Source: CAYLPU01 sp964385635 (lineage in GTDB: Bacteria; Chloroflexota; Anaerolineae; B4-G1). Taken from it: a DNA stretch of 31,428 nt. The notes beneath the pieces were generated by a model. That model did not search any database, was not told the origin of the DNA, and saw nothing but the letters and a program-made list of their open reading frames with translations. Both the position numbers and the translations under genes were made by a program. Below are positions 1 to 6,894 of this stretch, one piece after another (positions within the stretch are counted from its first letter, which is position 1; each line of letters starts with the position of its first letter). The stretch spans positions 1-31,428 of the forward strand of contig CAYLPU010000057.1 in the NCBI GenBank assembly GCA_964385635.1, in the 5' to 3' direction.

Positions 1-45
1 GTGGTCGAGACCCTTCGCTTCGCTCAGGGTGACAGGGTGAGTTTT
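1..45. repeat. Dispersed intergenic repeat fragment (CTTCGCTCAGGGTGACA type)
   Basis: The window opens with a C-T-T-C-G-C-T-C-A-G-G-G-T-G-A-C-A string. A related C-C-T-T-C-G-G-C-C-T-G-G-C-T-C-A-G-G-G-C-A string occurs near 3839-3861. From memory, such strings are common intergenic repeats in Chloroflexota genomes. No gene is visible here; a whole-genome copy count would be needed to define the element. Confidence 0.35.
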
Positions 46-134
46 GCGCCATTGCATAATTTATTTGCACGTTGGGTGATTGGGAAACTGGTAGATTGAG
101 GATTGGGCCAGCAAGAAGACAGGGAGGGCTCAGA

Positions 135-389
135 ATGGACAGAAAACTGATAGGCCGCTACATTGTCACTGACCCCGATATTTGTCATGGCAAGCCAACG
201 TTTCGTGGCACACGTGTTTTTGTTTCAGATGTGCTAGAACAGGTTGCCAGTGGAATGGCCTGGGAAACCATTATCGAAGAGTGGCAGGATAGCATTACCG
301 AAGAGGCAATCACCGAGGCTGTGCGTCTGGCCAGTCAATCATTTCTTGAACACGTGCACGAGTACATTCTGGAGCCGGTGCCCGCGTGA
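135..389 (+). CDS. DUF433 family protein, antitoxin-like
   Basis: This 84-residue protein matches DUF433: it opens with MDRKLIGRYIVTDPDICHGK, followed by the conserved PTFRGTRVFVSDVLEQVASG segment and a helical C-terminus. DUF433 proteins have a small helix-turn-helix-like fold and usually act as the antitoxin or regulator partner of a PIN-like DUF5615 toxin. I chose the ATG at 135, not the ATG at 72, because AGGGAGGG at 121-128 gives a good ribosome binding site and the family homology begins here. The region between 72 and 135 is repeat-like (GATTGGGAAACTGG). The TGA stop at 387-389 overlaps a GTG at 386, as in many toxin-antitoxin operons, but the expected toxin gene is missing. Family call is good; the antitoxin role is inferred. 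Confidence 0.82.
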   Translation: MDRKLIGRYIVTDPDICHGKPTFRGTRVFVSDVLEQVASGMAWETIIEEWQDSITEEAITEAVRLASQSFLEHVHEYILEPVPA

Positions 390-415
390 ACATCAAGGTT
401 TCGAATCACGAATAA
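386..415 (+). pseudogene. Possible start of a lost DUF5615-type toxin gene
   Basis: A GTG overlapping the DUF433 stop (GTGA) begins a frame that reads M-N-I-K-V-S-N-H-E and then stops at 413-415. PIN-like DUF5615 toxins often start with a similar short hydrophobic strand (M-x-F/I-K/L) directly overlapping the DUF433 gene. After about five codons the sequence turns into the CACGAAT-type repeat. I infer that the toxin was deleted or replaced just after its start. The match is too short to prove this. Confidence 0.25.
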
Positions 416-512
416 CACGAATGAGCGAATTTCACGAACGTTGCTCTGTCATTTCGAACCAAGTTCGTGCGCGCCTTGTGCGCTTCGTCCCTTCGTGCCA
501 TTCGTGTTTCAA
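400..512. repeat. Inverted ACACGAAT/ATTCGTGT repeat cluster
   Basis: The left part (about 403-440) contains CACGAATAACACGAATGAGC and TTTCACGAA. The right part (about 462-512) contains TTCGTGC, CCCTTCGTGCCATTCGTGTTTC in the opposite orientation. The two halves are imperfect inverted copies of an ATTCGTG-rich unit. A related CACACGAATG occurs at 9910-9920. This looks like an intergenic palindromic repeat. Confidence 0.45.
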
Positions 513-781
513 AAGGGGAGGACTTCGCGTGTGGCGACTTCACGCGGAACAAGAAGTTGCTCTGCCGTGGAACGACTGACCTTAATTCCAACGACAGAGA
601 CGGAGTAGCGTGCAAAGCAAGAGGCGCTCTCCCAGGGCGACGGGCGCTGTCGTTTGTGCAAGGGCCGCTCCTGGAGTGTACTCAAGGGCAAACCACAGCC
701 AATAGCAGCACCGACGCGACGGAGGCGGTGTTGGCGGTAGCGTAGACGGAACCAGGGCACCAAACAAGTAAGGAGGCCGAA
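416..781. other. Gene-free stretch before the FGE-domain gene
   Basis: Apart from the inverted repeat at 400-512 I see no convincing gene on either strand; short frames lack family features and ribosome binding sites. The only clear signal is AGGAGG at 771-776, which is the ribosome binding site of the gene starting at 782. No good sigma-70 promoter was recognised. Confidence 0.5.
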
Positions 782-3421
782 ATGAGAACTCGCACTTTAC
801 CTTTCTTGACCGTTGTGACACTGTTGGCTTTGCTCTTGCCCCTGTCACCAGCGCCGTCTTTGCTGGCACGTCAGGAACCCCTGCCCTCCATTGAGGAAAG
901 GCTTATGGGCCCCACGGCGGATACTTCCGCACCGGCGACTGTCGCCAATCTCGTCGCCGACACTGGCACTGCGGCTGGCACGGTTGATCTGAGTTGGATC
1001 GCGCCCGGCGATGATGCCACTACCGGTACTGCCTCTGCCTACATCGTGCGCTACAATACAACCACCATCACCGAGAGCAATTGGGGTACGTCCAGCAACG
1101 TAACCGGCGAGCCGGCCCCCAGCCCGGCCGGCAGCGTCGAGAGTATGACCGTGTCCGGGCTGTCGCCGGGCCAGACGTACCACTTTGCCATCAAGACGCA
1201 GGACGAAGTACCCAACACGTCGGGCATTTCGAATAGTCCCCGGGCCGCTGCCCAGGCTTCACCAAACACAGTGTATCTGCCCCTGGTCCTCTCGTCTGCC
1301 TCGAGTGTACCGGCCGTGATACCGGATACGACGGAGGTCCTGCCGGAGACAACCACTCAATATTTGTCCGAAGTCTCAGGTGATGGGGCTGTCTTTACCT
1401 TCACGCAATCAACGGCAGATCTGAACGGTCTGGCCCCGGGTGACGTTATGGTTGGCGATGCGACGACTAACGTGCCCAATGGTTTCTTGCGCAAAGTGAC
1501 GTCCGTTTCATCAACCGGGGGGCAAGTTGTCGTTGAGACAGAGGCGACTACATTGGAAGAAGCCATTGAATCAGGATCGGCTCAAGTTAGCCACTCGCTT
1601 ACTCCTGACCAGGTACAGGCCAGCACCCAACTGATGGGGGTCAGGCTAGCGACCGCAGCAGACTTGCAGGATGATTTCTATCTCAAGTTAGAGGATGTCG
1701 TGCTATATGATCACGATGGCAACCTGGACACCAAACATGATCAAATCCTTGCCAATGGGAGCATCCGTCTGAAACCTGACCTTGATTTTTCGTTGCGTGT
1801 ACAGCATTTTGAGCTTCAAGAGCTTTCCTTTGTAGCAAGTGCAGAGGAAACTGCCAAGATTGAGATTGAGGCAAAGGCCGAACTCCCGGTTATTGATGAG
1901 AAGGTTGAGATCGCTCGCTACACGTTCAGTCCCGTCACAGTCATGGTGGGGCTGGTTCCCGTGGTGCTTGTGCCGGTTCTGACCGTCAACGTTGGTATTG
2001 ATGGAAGTGTCTACGTTGGTTTGCGCTCTGAAGTGACGCAGCAGGTGACACTGAAAGCGGGTCTGCGCTATGCCGGTGGGGTGTGGAGACCAGTGAAGGA
2101 TTTCTCCAATCAGTTCAACTACAGCGATCCACCTACGCTCATGCCCACAGCAGGCGTGGAGGCGAAAGGGTACGCCGGTGCGCAGATCGCGCTTCAGCTT
2201 TACGGCTTAGCCGGCCCCTATGCCGAGATCGATGCCTATCTAAAACTGGACGTGGATGCCGCCGAATCCCCATGGTGGACGCTGTATGGAGGGCTGGAAG
2301 TGCCCGTGGGCGTGAGGATGGAGGTCTTGGGCCGAGAATTGGCAGATTACGACATTGTTGCCATTGGCTATCGTCTGGCCCTGGCCCATGCGCAGGCAAA
2401 CAACCCACCAAATCTGCCCTTTGCTCCCTATCCGGTTGATGACGCCACCAATCAAAGTGTGAACGTTGATCTAAGTTGGTCAGGAGACGACCCTGACGGC
2501 GACGCGGTGACCTACGATGTCTACTTTGAGGCGGGTGACAGTACACCCGATGTTCTTGTAGCGAACGATCAAACTGGCACGACTTACGATCCAGGGACGC
2601 TGAGTTCCAACACTCATTACTACTGGCGAATCGTGGCCCAAGACGAACACGGTGCCACCAACGCCGGGCCGGTGTGGGGCTTTAGCACGGGTTCTTCCAC
2701 CAACAACCCACCCAACACCCCATCCAATCCGTCACCAGTAGACGGGGCCACGAATCAGAGCCTGAACGTTGACTTGAGTTGGACCGGCGGCGACCCTGAC
2801 GGCGATGCAGTGACCTACGACGTCTATTTCGAGGCCAACGACGCCACGCCCGATGTCCTCGTCTCGGACGATCAGTCCGGCACGACTTACGATCCAGGGA
2901 CGCTGAGCCCCAACACCCACTACTACTGGCAGATCGCAGCCAAAGATGCGCCCGGGGCGACGACCACAGGGCCGGTGTGGGACTTCACCACGGGAACAGG
3001 GGGCAGCCCTGACCCCGGCGAAATGATCCTCATCCCCGCCGGCACCTTCCAGATGGGCTGCGACAGCAGCAACCCAAGCGAGGTCTGCTACAGCAACGAA
3101 CAACCGCTGCACACCGTCTACCTGGACGCTTACTATATTGACAAATACGAAGTGACCAACGCACAGTACGCTCAATGCGTGGCAGCCGGAGCCTGTGACC
3201 CGCCTCGTTACGACTATTCCTACACCCGCGACCCATATTACGGCAACCCGGCCTACGCCGACTACCCCGTGATTTACGTTTCGTGGTACAACGCCAACGA
3301 CTACTGCACCTGGGCGGGCAAGCGTCTGCCCACCGAGGCCGAGTGGGAAAAGGCCGCCCGCGGCAGCAGCGACACGCGCATGTACCCCTGGGGGAACGAA
3401 GCCCCGACTGCTCGCGGGTGA
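782..3421 (+). CDS. Secreted multidomain FN3/FGE-sulfatase-domain protein, frameshifted (N-terminal part)
   Basis: This 879-residue frame starts at ATG 782 behind AGGAGG (771-776). Residues 1-29 are a signal peptide. Residues about 45-160 form a fibronectin type III-like domain, followed by a VYLPLVLSS segment typical of Chloroflexota exported proteins. Residues about 180-535 are a large beta-rich region without a recognised name. Residues about 540-638 and 641-740 are two near-identical FN3-like repeats (NQSxNVDLSW, DPDGDAVTYDVYFEA, TYDPGTLS). From about 745 a formylglycine-generating-enzyme/SUMF1-type domain begins (GEMILIPAGTFQMG, YYIDKYEVTNAQY, RLPTEAEWEKAARG). The frame stops at 3419-3421 inside this domain, which continues in another frame to 3759. 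The break fits loss of one C from the C-run at 3402-3405. If joined, the protein would be about 992 residues. SUMF1-type domains in such proteins often bind ligands and need not be enzymes. Confidence 0.8.
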   Translation: MRTRTLPFLTVVTLLALLLPLSPAPSLLARQEPLPSIEERLMGPTADTSAPATVANLVADTGTAAGTVDLSWIAPGDDATTGTASAYIVRYNTTTITESNWGTSSNVTGEPAPSPAGSVESMTVSGLSPGQTYHFAIKTQDEVPNTSGISNSPRAAAQASPNTVYLPLVLSSASSVPAVIPDTTEVLPETTTQYLSEVSGDGAVFTFTQSTADLNGLAPGDVMVGDATTNVPNGFLRKVTSVSSTGGQVVVETEATTLEEAIESGSAQVSHSLTPDQVQASTQLMGVRLATAADLQDDFYLKLEDVVLYDHDGNLDTKHDQILANGSIRLKPDLDFSLRVQHFELQELSFVASAEETAKIEIEAKAELPVIDEKVEIARYTFSPVTVMVGLVPVVLVPVLTVNVGIDGSVYVGLRSEVTQQVTLKAGLRYAGGVWRPVKDFSNQFNYSDPPTLMPTAGVEAKGYAGAQIALQLYGLAGPYAEIDAYLKLDVDAAESPWWTLYGGLEVPVGVRMEVLGRELADYDIVAIGYRLALAHAQANNPPNLPFAPYPVDDATNQSVNVDLSWSGDDPDGDAVTYDVYFEAGDSTPDVLVANDQTGTTYDPGTLSSNTHYYWRIVAQDEHGATNAGPVWGFSTGSSTNNPPNTPSNPSPVDGATNQSLNVDLSWTGGDPDGDAVTYDVYFEANDATPDVLVSDDQSGTTYDPGTLSPNTHYYWQIAAKDAPGATTTGPVWDFTTGTGGSPDPGEMILIPAGTFQMGCDSSNPSEVCYSNEQPLHTVYLDAYYIDKYEVTNAQYAQCVAAGACDPPRYDYSYTRDPYYGNPAYADYPVIYVSWYNANDYCTWAGKRLPTEAEWEKAARGSSDTRMYPWGNEAPTARG

Positions 3422-3759
3422 ACTACCGCCACTACAACGGCAGTTCCTACGAGTGTTGCGTGGGCGACACCAGCCAGGTGGGCGACTACGCCACCGGCGC
3501 CAGTCCCTACGGGGCGATGGATATGGCGGGCAACGTCTGGGAGTGGGTCAACGACTGGCATCAGAGCGACTACTACTCCGTCTCGCCGTACAGCAACCCG
3601 CCCGGCCCGGCGAGTGGGTCGCACAAGGTGTTGCGCGGCGGCGGTTGGAACCTCAATTGGTACAACGTCCGCGCGGCGCACCGCTACAGCCGCACGCCCT
3701 CCAACCGTTACAACCACGGCCTCGGGTTTCGGTGTGCTGGTGTTGCGCCAGGACAGTGA
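3404..3759 (+). pseudogene. C-terminal half of the FGE/SUMF1 domain, out of frame with its N-terminus
   Basis: This frame resumes the SUMF1 domain with DCSRVNYRHYNGSSYECC, then GDYATGASPYGAMDMAGNVW, EWVNDWH, SHKVLRGGGWN and the terminal GLGFRCAG. These are the expected conserved blocks after the YPWGNEAP motif that ends the upstream frame. There is no ribosome binding site or sensible start for it as a separate gene. It is best read as the 3' part of the gene starting at 782, split by a 1-nt deletion (natural or sequencing/assembly error). The last 30 codons are unusually rich in NNC codons (AAC, TAC, CAC, CTC, AGC) at positions that vary in diversity-generating-retroelement targets. Confidence 0.75.
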
Positions 3760-3800
3760 GTTTCTGGGCTGCTGTGTTCTGGACTTCTGATGGGGGGAGT

Positions 3801-3829
3801 CTGAGGGGGGCGCTTTTTGCCCCCCTCAG
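3801..3829 (+). terminator. Strong hairpin downstream of the FGE-domain gene
   Basis: CTGAGGGGGGC (3801-3811) pairs perfectly with GCCCCCCTCAG (3819-3829) around a GCTTTTT loop: an 11-bp GC-rich stem 42 nt after the stop at 3759. There is no T-run after the stem on the plus strand, so it is not a canonical intrinsic terminator, but its placement suits transcript termination or 3'-end protection. Confidence 0.5.
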
Positions 3830-3894
3830 ATCCGCGCGCCCTTCGGCCTGGCTCAGGGCAGGCAGCGCGGCCGCGGCGTTCTCCATTCTGCTAC

Positions 3895-3923
3895 TTGCAC
3901 CTTGTCTGGCAACAAGGTATAAT
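3895..3923 (+). promoter_or_regulatory. Sigma-70-type promoter of the mazEF-like operon
   Basis: TTGCAC (3895-3900) and TATAAT (3918-3923) are separated by exactly 17 nt. The predicted transcription start near 3930 leaves a leader of about 30 nt before the ATG at 3961. The short symmetric GGTATAATACC around the -10 box could serve as an operator for autoregulation by the antitoxin; this last point is speculative. Confidence 0.7.
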
Positions 3924-3960
3924 ACCGGCAGACCCAAAGCAGGCTTTTTCGAGGTGCAAA

Positions 3961-4212
3961 ATGACTGTAACTATTCTCAGACGTCAGTTTATCACAGATA
4001 CAGTGGGCAATCCAGTTGGCGTTATTTTGCCACTGGAAGAATTCGCACTCGTAGAGGAGATTCTCGAGCAGCGCTTCCCAGGCGTCGGTGAGGCTGGCAA
4101 ACTCGACCAAATGAAACAGGCGGCCAATGACCCCCTCTTTATGGCAGATTTGCGCGAGACGATGTCGGCCTTTGCCGGGATTGACGCCGAATGGTGGGAG
4201 CGAACCCCGTGA
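3961..4212 (+). CDS. MazE/Phd-like antitoxin
   Basis: This 83-residue protein begins MTVTILRRQFITDTVGNPVG and continues VILPLEEFALVEEILEQ, the beta-hairpin and helix pattern seen in small Phd/YefM-like or MazE-like antitoxins of Chloroflexota and Cyanobacteria. The acidic, probably disordered C-terminus (RETMSAFAGIDAEWWERTP) fits a toxin-binding tail. It lies downstream of a consensus promoter, and its TGA stop (4210-4212) overlaps the GTG start of the MazF-like gene, so the two are probably translationally coupled. In the family the antitoxin binds operator DNA and neutralises the RNase. Specific subfamily is not certain. Confidence 0.75.
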   Translation: MTVTILRRQFITDTVGNPVGVILPLEEFALVEEILEQRFPGVGEAGKLDQMKQAANDPLFMADLRETMSAFAGIDAEWWERTP

Positions 4213-4556
4213 GGTACCAATGGCATATTTTCCTGGCTGCACTTGATCCCACCAGGGGAGCAGAGCAATCTGGCAGACGTCCCGTGCTTGTCATCAGCCG
4301 GGAACAGATCAATCAACTGCTGCCCGTGGTCAACGTGATTCCCATGACCTCCCGCAAGTCCGCCGAGCGTGTCATTTACCCCAACGAAGTTCTGTTGCCA
4401 TCTGGTGTCGCTGGTTTGAGAGTGGACTCTATTGCCTTGTGCTATCAAATTCGCACCCTGGATAAGAGCCGGCTGGAACGAGATTGGGGTAGATTGGATG
4501 ACGTGAGCCTACGCCGAGAAATTCTCGAGGCCCTCCGGTTTCAATTAGAGATGTAG
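4209..4556 (+). CDS. MazF/PemK family mRNA endoribonuclease toxin
   Basis: The 115-residue product starts (V/M)RYQWHIFLAALDPTRGAEQ and continues SGRRPVLVISREQINQ, VVNVIPMTS and GLRVDSIALCYQIRTLDKSR, all hallmarks of MazF/PemK toxins. These cleave single-stranded RNA at short motifs in the absence of antitoxin. The conserved arginine of GRRPVLV and the serine/threonine of IPMTS match the catalytic region of the family. The GTG at 4209 was preferred to the ATG at 4191 because the homology starts there and because it overlaps the antitoxin stop (GTGA). Length is normal, so the gene appears intact. Confidence 0.85.
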   Translation: MRYQWHIFLAALDPTRGAEQSGRRPVLVISREQINQLLPVVNVIPMTSRKSAERVIYPNEVLLPSGVAGLRVDSIALCYQIRTLDKSRLERDWGRLDDVSLRREILEALRFQLEM

Positions 4557-4775
4557 ATAACGGGGCTGAGAGACAGCGCCAGGTCGTTCACGTCGTCCGC
4601 TCCCTCAAGTAAACGAAGCACTTCCCCATGCCCCATGGCTTCCCGCCACCGGATGGCGGCCGCTTCTCCCGCCTCGTCGTTGTCGGGCATGAACAGCACC
4701 TTCGCGGCCCGCGCCAGCATCCGGGCGTCCTGCCCCCTGATCGAGGTGCCCAGCGCGGCCACGGCCTGGTAGCCC
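4541..4775 (-). pseudogene. Toprim-domain (primase-like) remnant
   Basis: On the minus strand the frame reads QGYQAVAALGTSIRGQDARM, then ARAAKVLFMPDNDEAGEAAA, and ends GADDVNDLALSLSP. This is the core of a Toprim domain as in phage or plasmid primases and related proteins (the DNDEAG motif carries metal-binding acidic residues). An in-frame stop lies just upstream, no start or ribosome binding site is visible, and the 3' end runs into the tail of the MazF-like gene. Both ends are missing, so this is a decayed fragment of a larger mobile-element gene. Confidence 0.65.
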
Positions 4776-5110
4776 TGCCATCTGCATCATCAAAGGGGCA
4801 GAGGATGCCGCCACGAGTAACCGGCGCGATACACGTGTATCTTGCGGTTTGACTGTTCCAGAAAAATAATTGTTCCAAATTCCGGCATGGTTCAGAATCC
4901 CGGGAAGTTAGATATACACTTTCAAACTAACAAGAAAATTTTTTCAGGCAATTTTTCGTGAAATGGGAGCGGGGACCCCAAAAACTGGCCCAAAACGTTG
5001 CAAAACTGGCTGAAAGGCGGCTTGGATAGCAGGGCTTTCAACCCAAAATCCAAATTGTCTAATGCCCTCTGATGGAAAGTGTCAAGTTAACTTGAACCAT
5101 GCCCAAATTC
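4776..5110. other. Gene-free stretch with a 14-bp palindrome
   Basis: No reading frame with recognisable features is present; the stretch is more AT-rich than its neighbours around 4860-4960. TCAAGTTAACTTGA at 5082-5095 is a perfect 14-bp palindrome, which could be a regulator binding site or chance. The region lies between a Toprim remnant and a HEPN pseudogene and is probably degraded mobile DNA. Confidence 0.45.
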
Positions 5111-5225
5111 CGACGATTGAAATCGTCGTCTGATACGGGAAGTGCGTTGAAAACGCACTAAATGAGGCCGTTTTAACCCGTTTTAACGGGTTTCGTAGTA
5201 TCAGCGGGGTGTTTCAACGCCCCGC
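5111..5225 (+). repeat. Four-hairpin palindromic element enclosed partly by an outer stem
   Basis: Four hairpins follow each other: CGACGATT/AATCGTCG (5111-5128); AGTGCGTT-GAA-AACGCACT (5141-5159); AACCCGTT-TT-AACGGGTT (5175-5192); and GCGGGGTGTT-TC-AACGCCCCGC (5204-5225, one G-U). In addition CTGATAC (5130-5136) pairs with GTATCAG (5198-5204), so hairpins 2 and 3 sit inside a three-way junction. Every hairpin has TT before and AA after its tiny loop. Similar GTAGTA-plus-hairpin repeats occur, from memory, in Chloroflexota and Cyanobacteria. It has no coding potential and may be a MITE-like repeat or a structured RNA. Confidence 0.7.
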
Positions 5226-5314
5226 CTCAAGGCTGGCCTTGCCCAGTTTGGGATAATTTAAATTCTGGAATTCCCTAAGGCCCATTTCTGTCCTTTATGT
5301 GGACAGGAGGAGAG

Positions 5315-5617
5315 ATGAACGCTGAGGGACACTGGCGCAGAGCGATTGAACTTGAGGCTTCCATTGACTTCCTGCTGACCAATCCGCAGAGTGAGTGACA
5401 TCTGGCCGCGATTGTCGAGGCCGCATTCGGCGCAGCCCAACACCTGATTGCCTATGCTCTGGAGCAGAAGTACGGTGCTCGTCCTGACACTCACGCAGGG
5501 ATGGGTAAGCAGTTGCGCGAACACGCTCACAACGACACTGCCGATCTGTTCGGACAACCGGATCAGTTGCGGATGGGACGCTGGTACGGCAGAAAGGTGT
5601 GGTATTATCGGGAATGA
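5315..5617 (+). pseudogene. HEPN-like domain protein with one in-frame TGA
   Basis: From ATG 5315, behind AGGAGG at 5306-5311, the frame reads MNAEGHWRRAIELEASIDFL...NPQSE, meets TGA at 5396-5398 and continues in the same frame HLAAIVEAAFGAAQHLIAYA, LEQKYGARPDTHAGMGKQL, ...DLFGQPDQLRMGRWYGRK to a TGA at 5615-5617. The helical pattern resembles small HEPN-domain proteins, the partners of minimal nucleotidyltransferases or stand-alone RNases. TGG to TGA at a Trp codon would explain the stop. The end after WYGRK also looks short for the family, and the expected C-terminal RxxxxH motif is not seen. Likely a recent pseudogene. Confidence 0.65.
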
Positions 5618-5646
5618 GGCACCATTCCGGCCCTCATTCTCTGCGA

Positions 5647-6879
5647 TCAGCCGCTCTCAAAGTACGCCACACTCTCGATGTGGTACGTCTGCGGGAACAT
5701 GTCTACCGGCTGCACCTCGACCAACCGGTAACCCGCGCGGGTCAGTCGCTTGGTATCGCGGGCCAGCGTGGCCGGGTCGCAGGAGACGTAGACGATCCGG
5801 CCGGGCCGACGGGCGACCAGCGCGTCGAGCGCGAAGCGGTCCATGCCAGCACGAGGCGGGTCCACCACCGCAGCGTCGAGGGACACTTCCAGGTCGGGAA
5901 GCACCGCCTCGACCGGGCCCTCGATGACCTCCACGTTGTCCAGGCCAGCGGTGTTCTCCAGCAGGTCGGCGACGGCGGCAGGAGCCACTTCGACGCCGAT
6001 GACCAGCCCGGCGCGCTTGGCCAGGTGGGTGGTGAAGAGCCCCACGCCACAGTAACCGTCCAACACCGTCTCGTCCCCCCGCAGGTCGAGGTACTCTAAC
6101 ACCTGGCGCACCAGTTGGCCGGCCTGGGGGGTGTTGACCTGGAAGAAGGAGGGTGCGGAGATGCGATAGGTGCTGCCGGCGACGGTCTCTGTGATGTGGT
6201 TGTTGCCGATGAGATTGACGTGTATGCCGTCGGAGAGGAGCAGGACGCAGGAGACAGGCAGATCGCTCTCCAGTCTGGGCGGCAGGTCGTCCTCTGTCTC
6301 GAAGATGAGCATCTGATCGCCGGTGCCAGTGCCGGCGCGCAGGGAGAGGCGGAGGAGGCCGGGCAGGTCGAGGTCGAGCGTGGCGTAGAGATCAGATAGG
6401 AGCGGGTGGAGGATCGGACATTCGTCTACGGCGACGGACCGTTCTACCGAGGCTCCCTGGAAACCGAGCCCCCCGCCCGGTATGGGATGGAACTGGGCAT
6501 GGTTGCGGTAGGCCCAGCCGGAACTGTCCGGGAGGGTGGAACGGACAGTGGGATCGGCAATGGAGCCGATGCGCGTGAGTTGGTCGGCCACGATCTCCGC
6601 CTTGAACCGCAGTTGGGCCTGGTAATCCACGTGTTGCCACTGGCAGCCGCCGCAGCCGGTCGGGCCGAAGTAAGGGCAGGGGGGCGGGACCCGGTCGGGG
6701 GAAGGCTCCAACACTTCGACCAGGCGGGCGAAGGCGTAGCGGCCTTTGTCCTGGGTGATCTCGACGCGCACGGTCTCCCCAGGCAGCGCGTAGGGGACGA
6801 AGATGACGCGCCCCTCGTGCCGTCCCAACGCCGCGCCGCCATGGGCGATACCGGTTAACTGAAGGGTGAATGTATCCAT
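5647..6879 (-). CDS. rlmD: 23S rRNA (uracil-5-)-methyltransferase, RlmD/RumA type
   Basis: This 410-residue protein has an N-terminal TRAM-like RNA-binding domain (residues 1-60) and four cysteines for a [4Fe-4S] cluster (Cys68, Cys76, Cys79 in CPYFGPTGCGGC and Cys154 in DECPILHP). A RumA-type methyltransferase domain follows, with SFFQVNTPQA, the SAM-binding DGYCGVG, DPPRAGM and the nucleophile Cys367 in VYVSCDPATLARD. The family makes 5-methyluridine in 23S rRNA, at U1939 in Escherichia coli, or in tRNA; which base is methylated here cannot be told from sequence. It starts 15 nt after the stop of the aldehyde oxidoreductase gene and is probably cotranscribed with it, though a functional link is not obvious. 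Confidence 0.9.
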   Translation of the reverse strand: MDTFTLQLTGIAHGGAALGRHEGRVIFVPYALPGETVRVEITQDKGRYAFARLVEVLEPSPDRVPPPCPYFGPTGCGGCQWQHVDYQAQLRFKAEIVADQLTRIGSIADPTVRSTLPDSSGWAYRNHAQFHPIPGGGLGFQGASVERSVAVDECPILHPLLSDLYATLDLDLPGLLRLSLRAGTGTGDQMLIFETEDDLPPRLESDLPVSCVLLLSDGIHVNLIGNNHITETVAGSTYRISAPSFFQVNTPQAGQLVRQVLEYLDLRGDETVLDGYCGVGLFTTHLAKRAGLVIGVEVAPAAVADLLENTAGLDNVEVIEGPVEAVLPDLEVSLDAAVVDPPRAGMDRFALDALVARRPGRIVYVSCDPATLARDTKRLTRAGYRLVEVQPVDMFPQTYHIESVAYFESG

Positions 6880-6894
6880 AATAGTTCCGAATTC

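Noticed and set aside
386..781. Short open frames between the DUF433 and FGE-domain genes
   Set aside because: They overlap inverted repeats, lack ribosome binding sites and show no protein-family patterns.
3402..3421. Programmed ribosomal frameshift in the FGE-domain gene
   Set aside because: The C-run is not a typical slippery heptamer with a downstream stimulator that I can recognise; a deletion or sequencing error is more likely.
5396..5398. TGA inside the HEPN-like gene as a sign of TGA=Trp recoding
   Set aside because: Many intact genes in the window end with TGA and use TGG for Trp, so a genome-wide code change is not supported; a single nonsense mutation is simpler.
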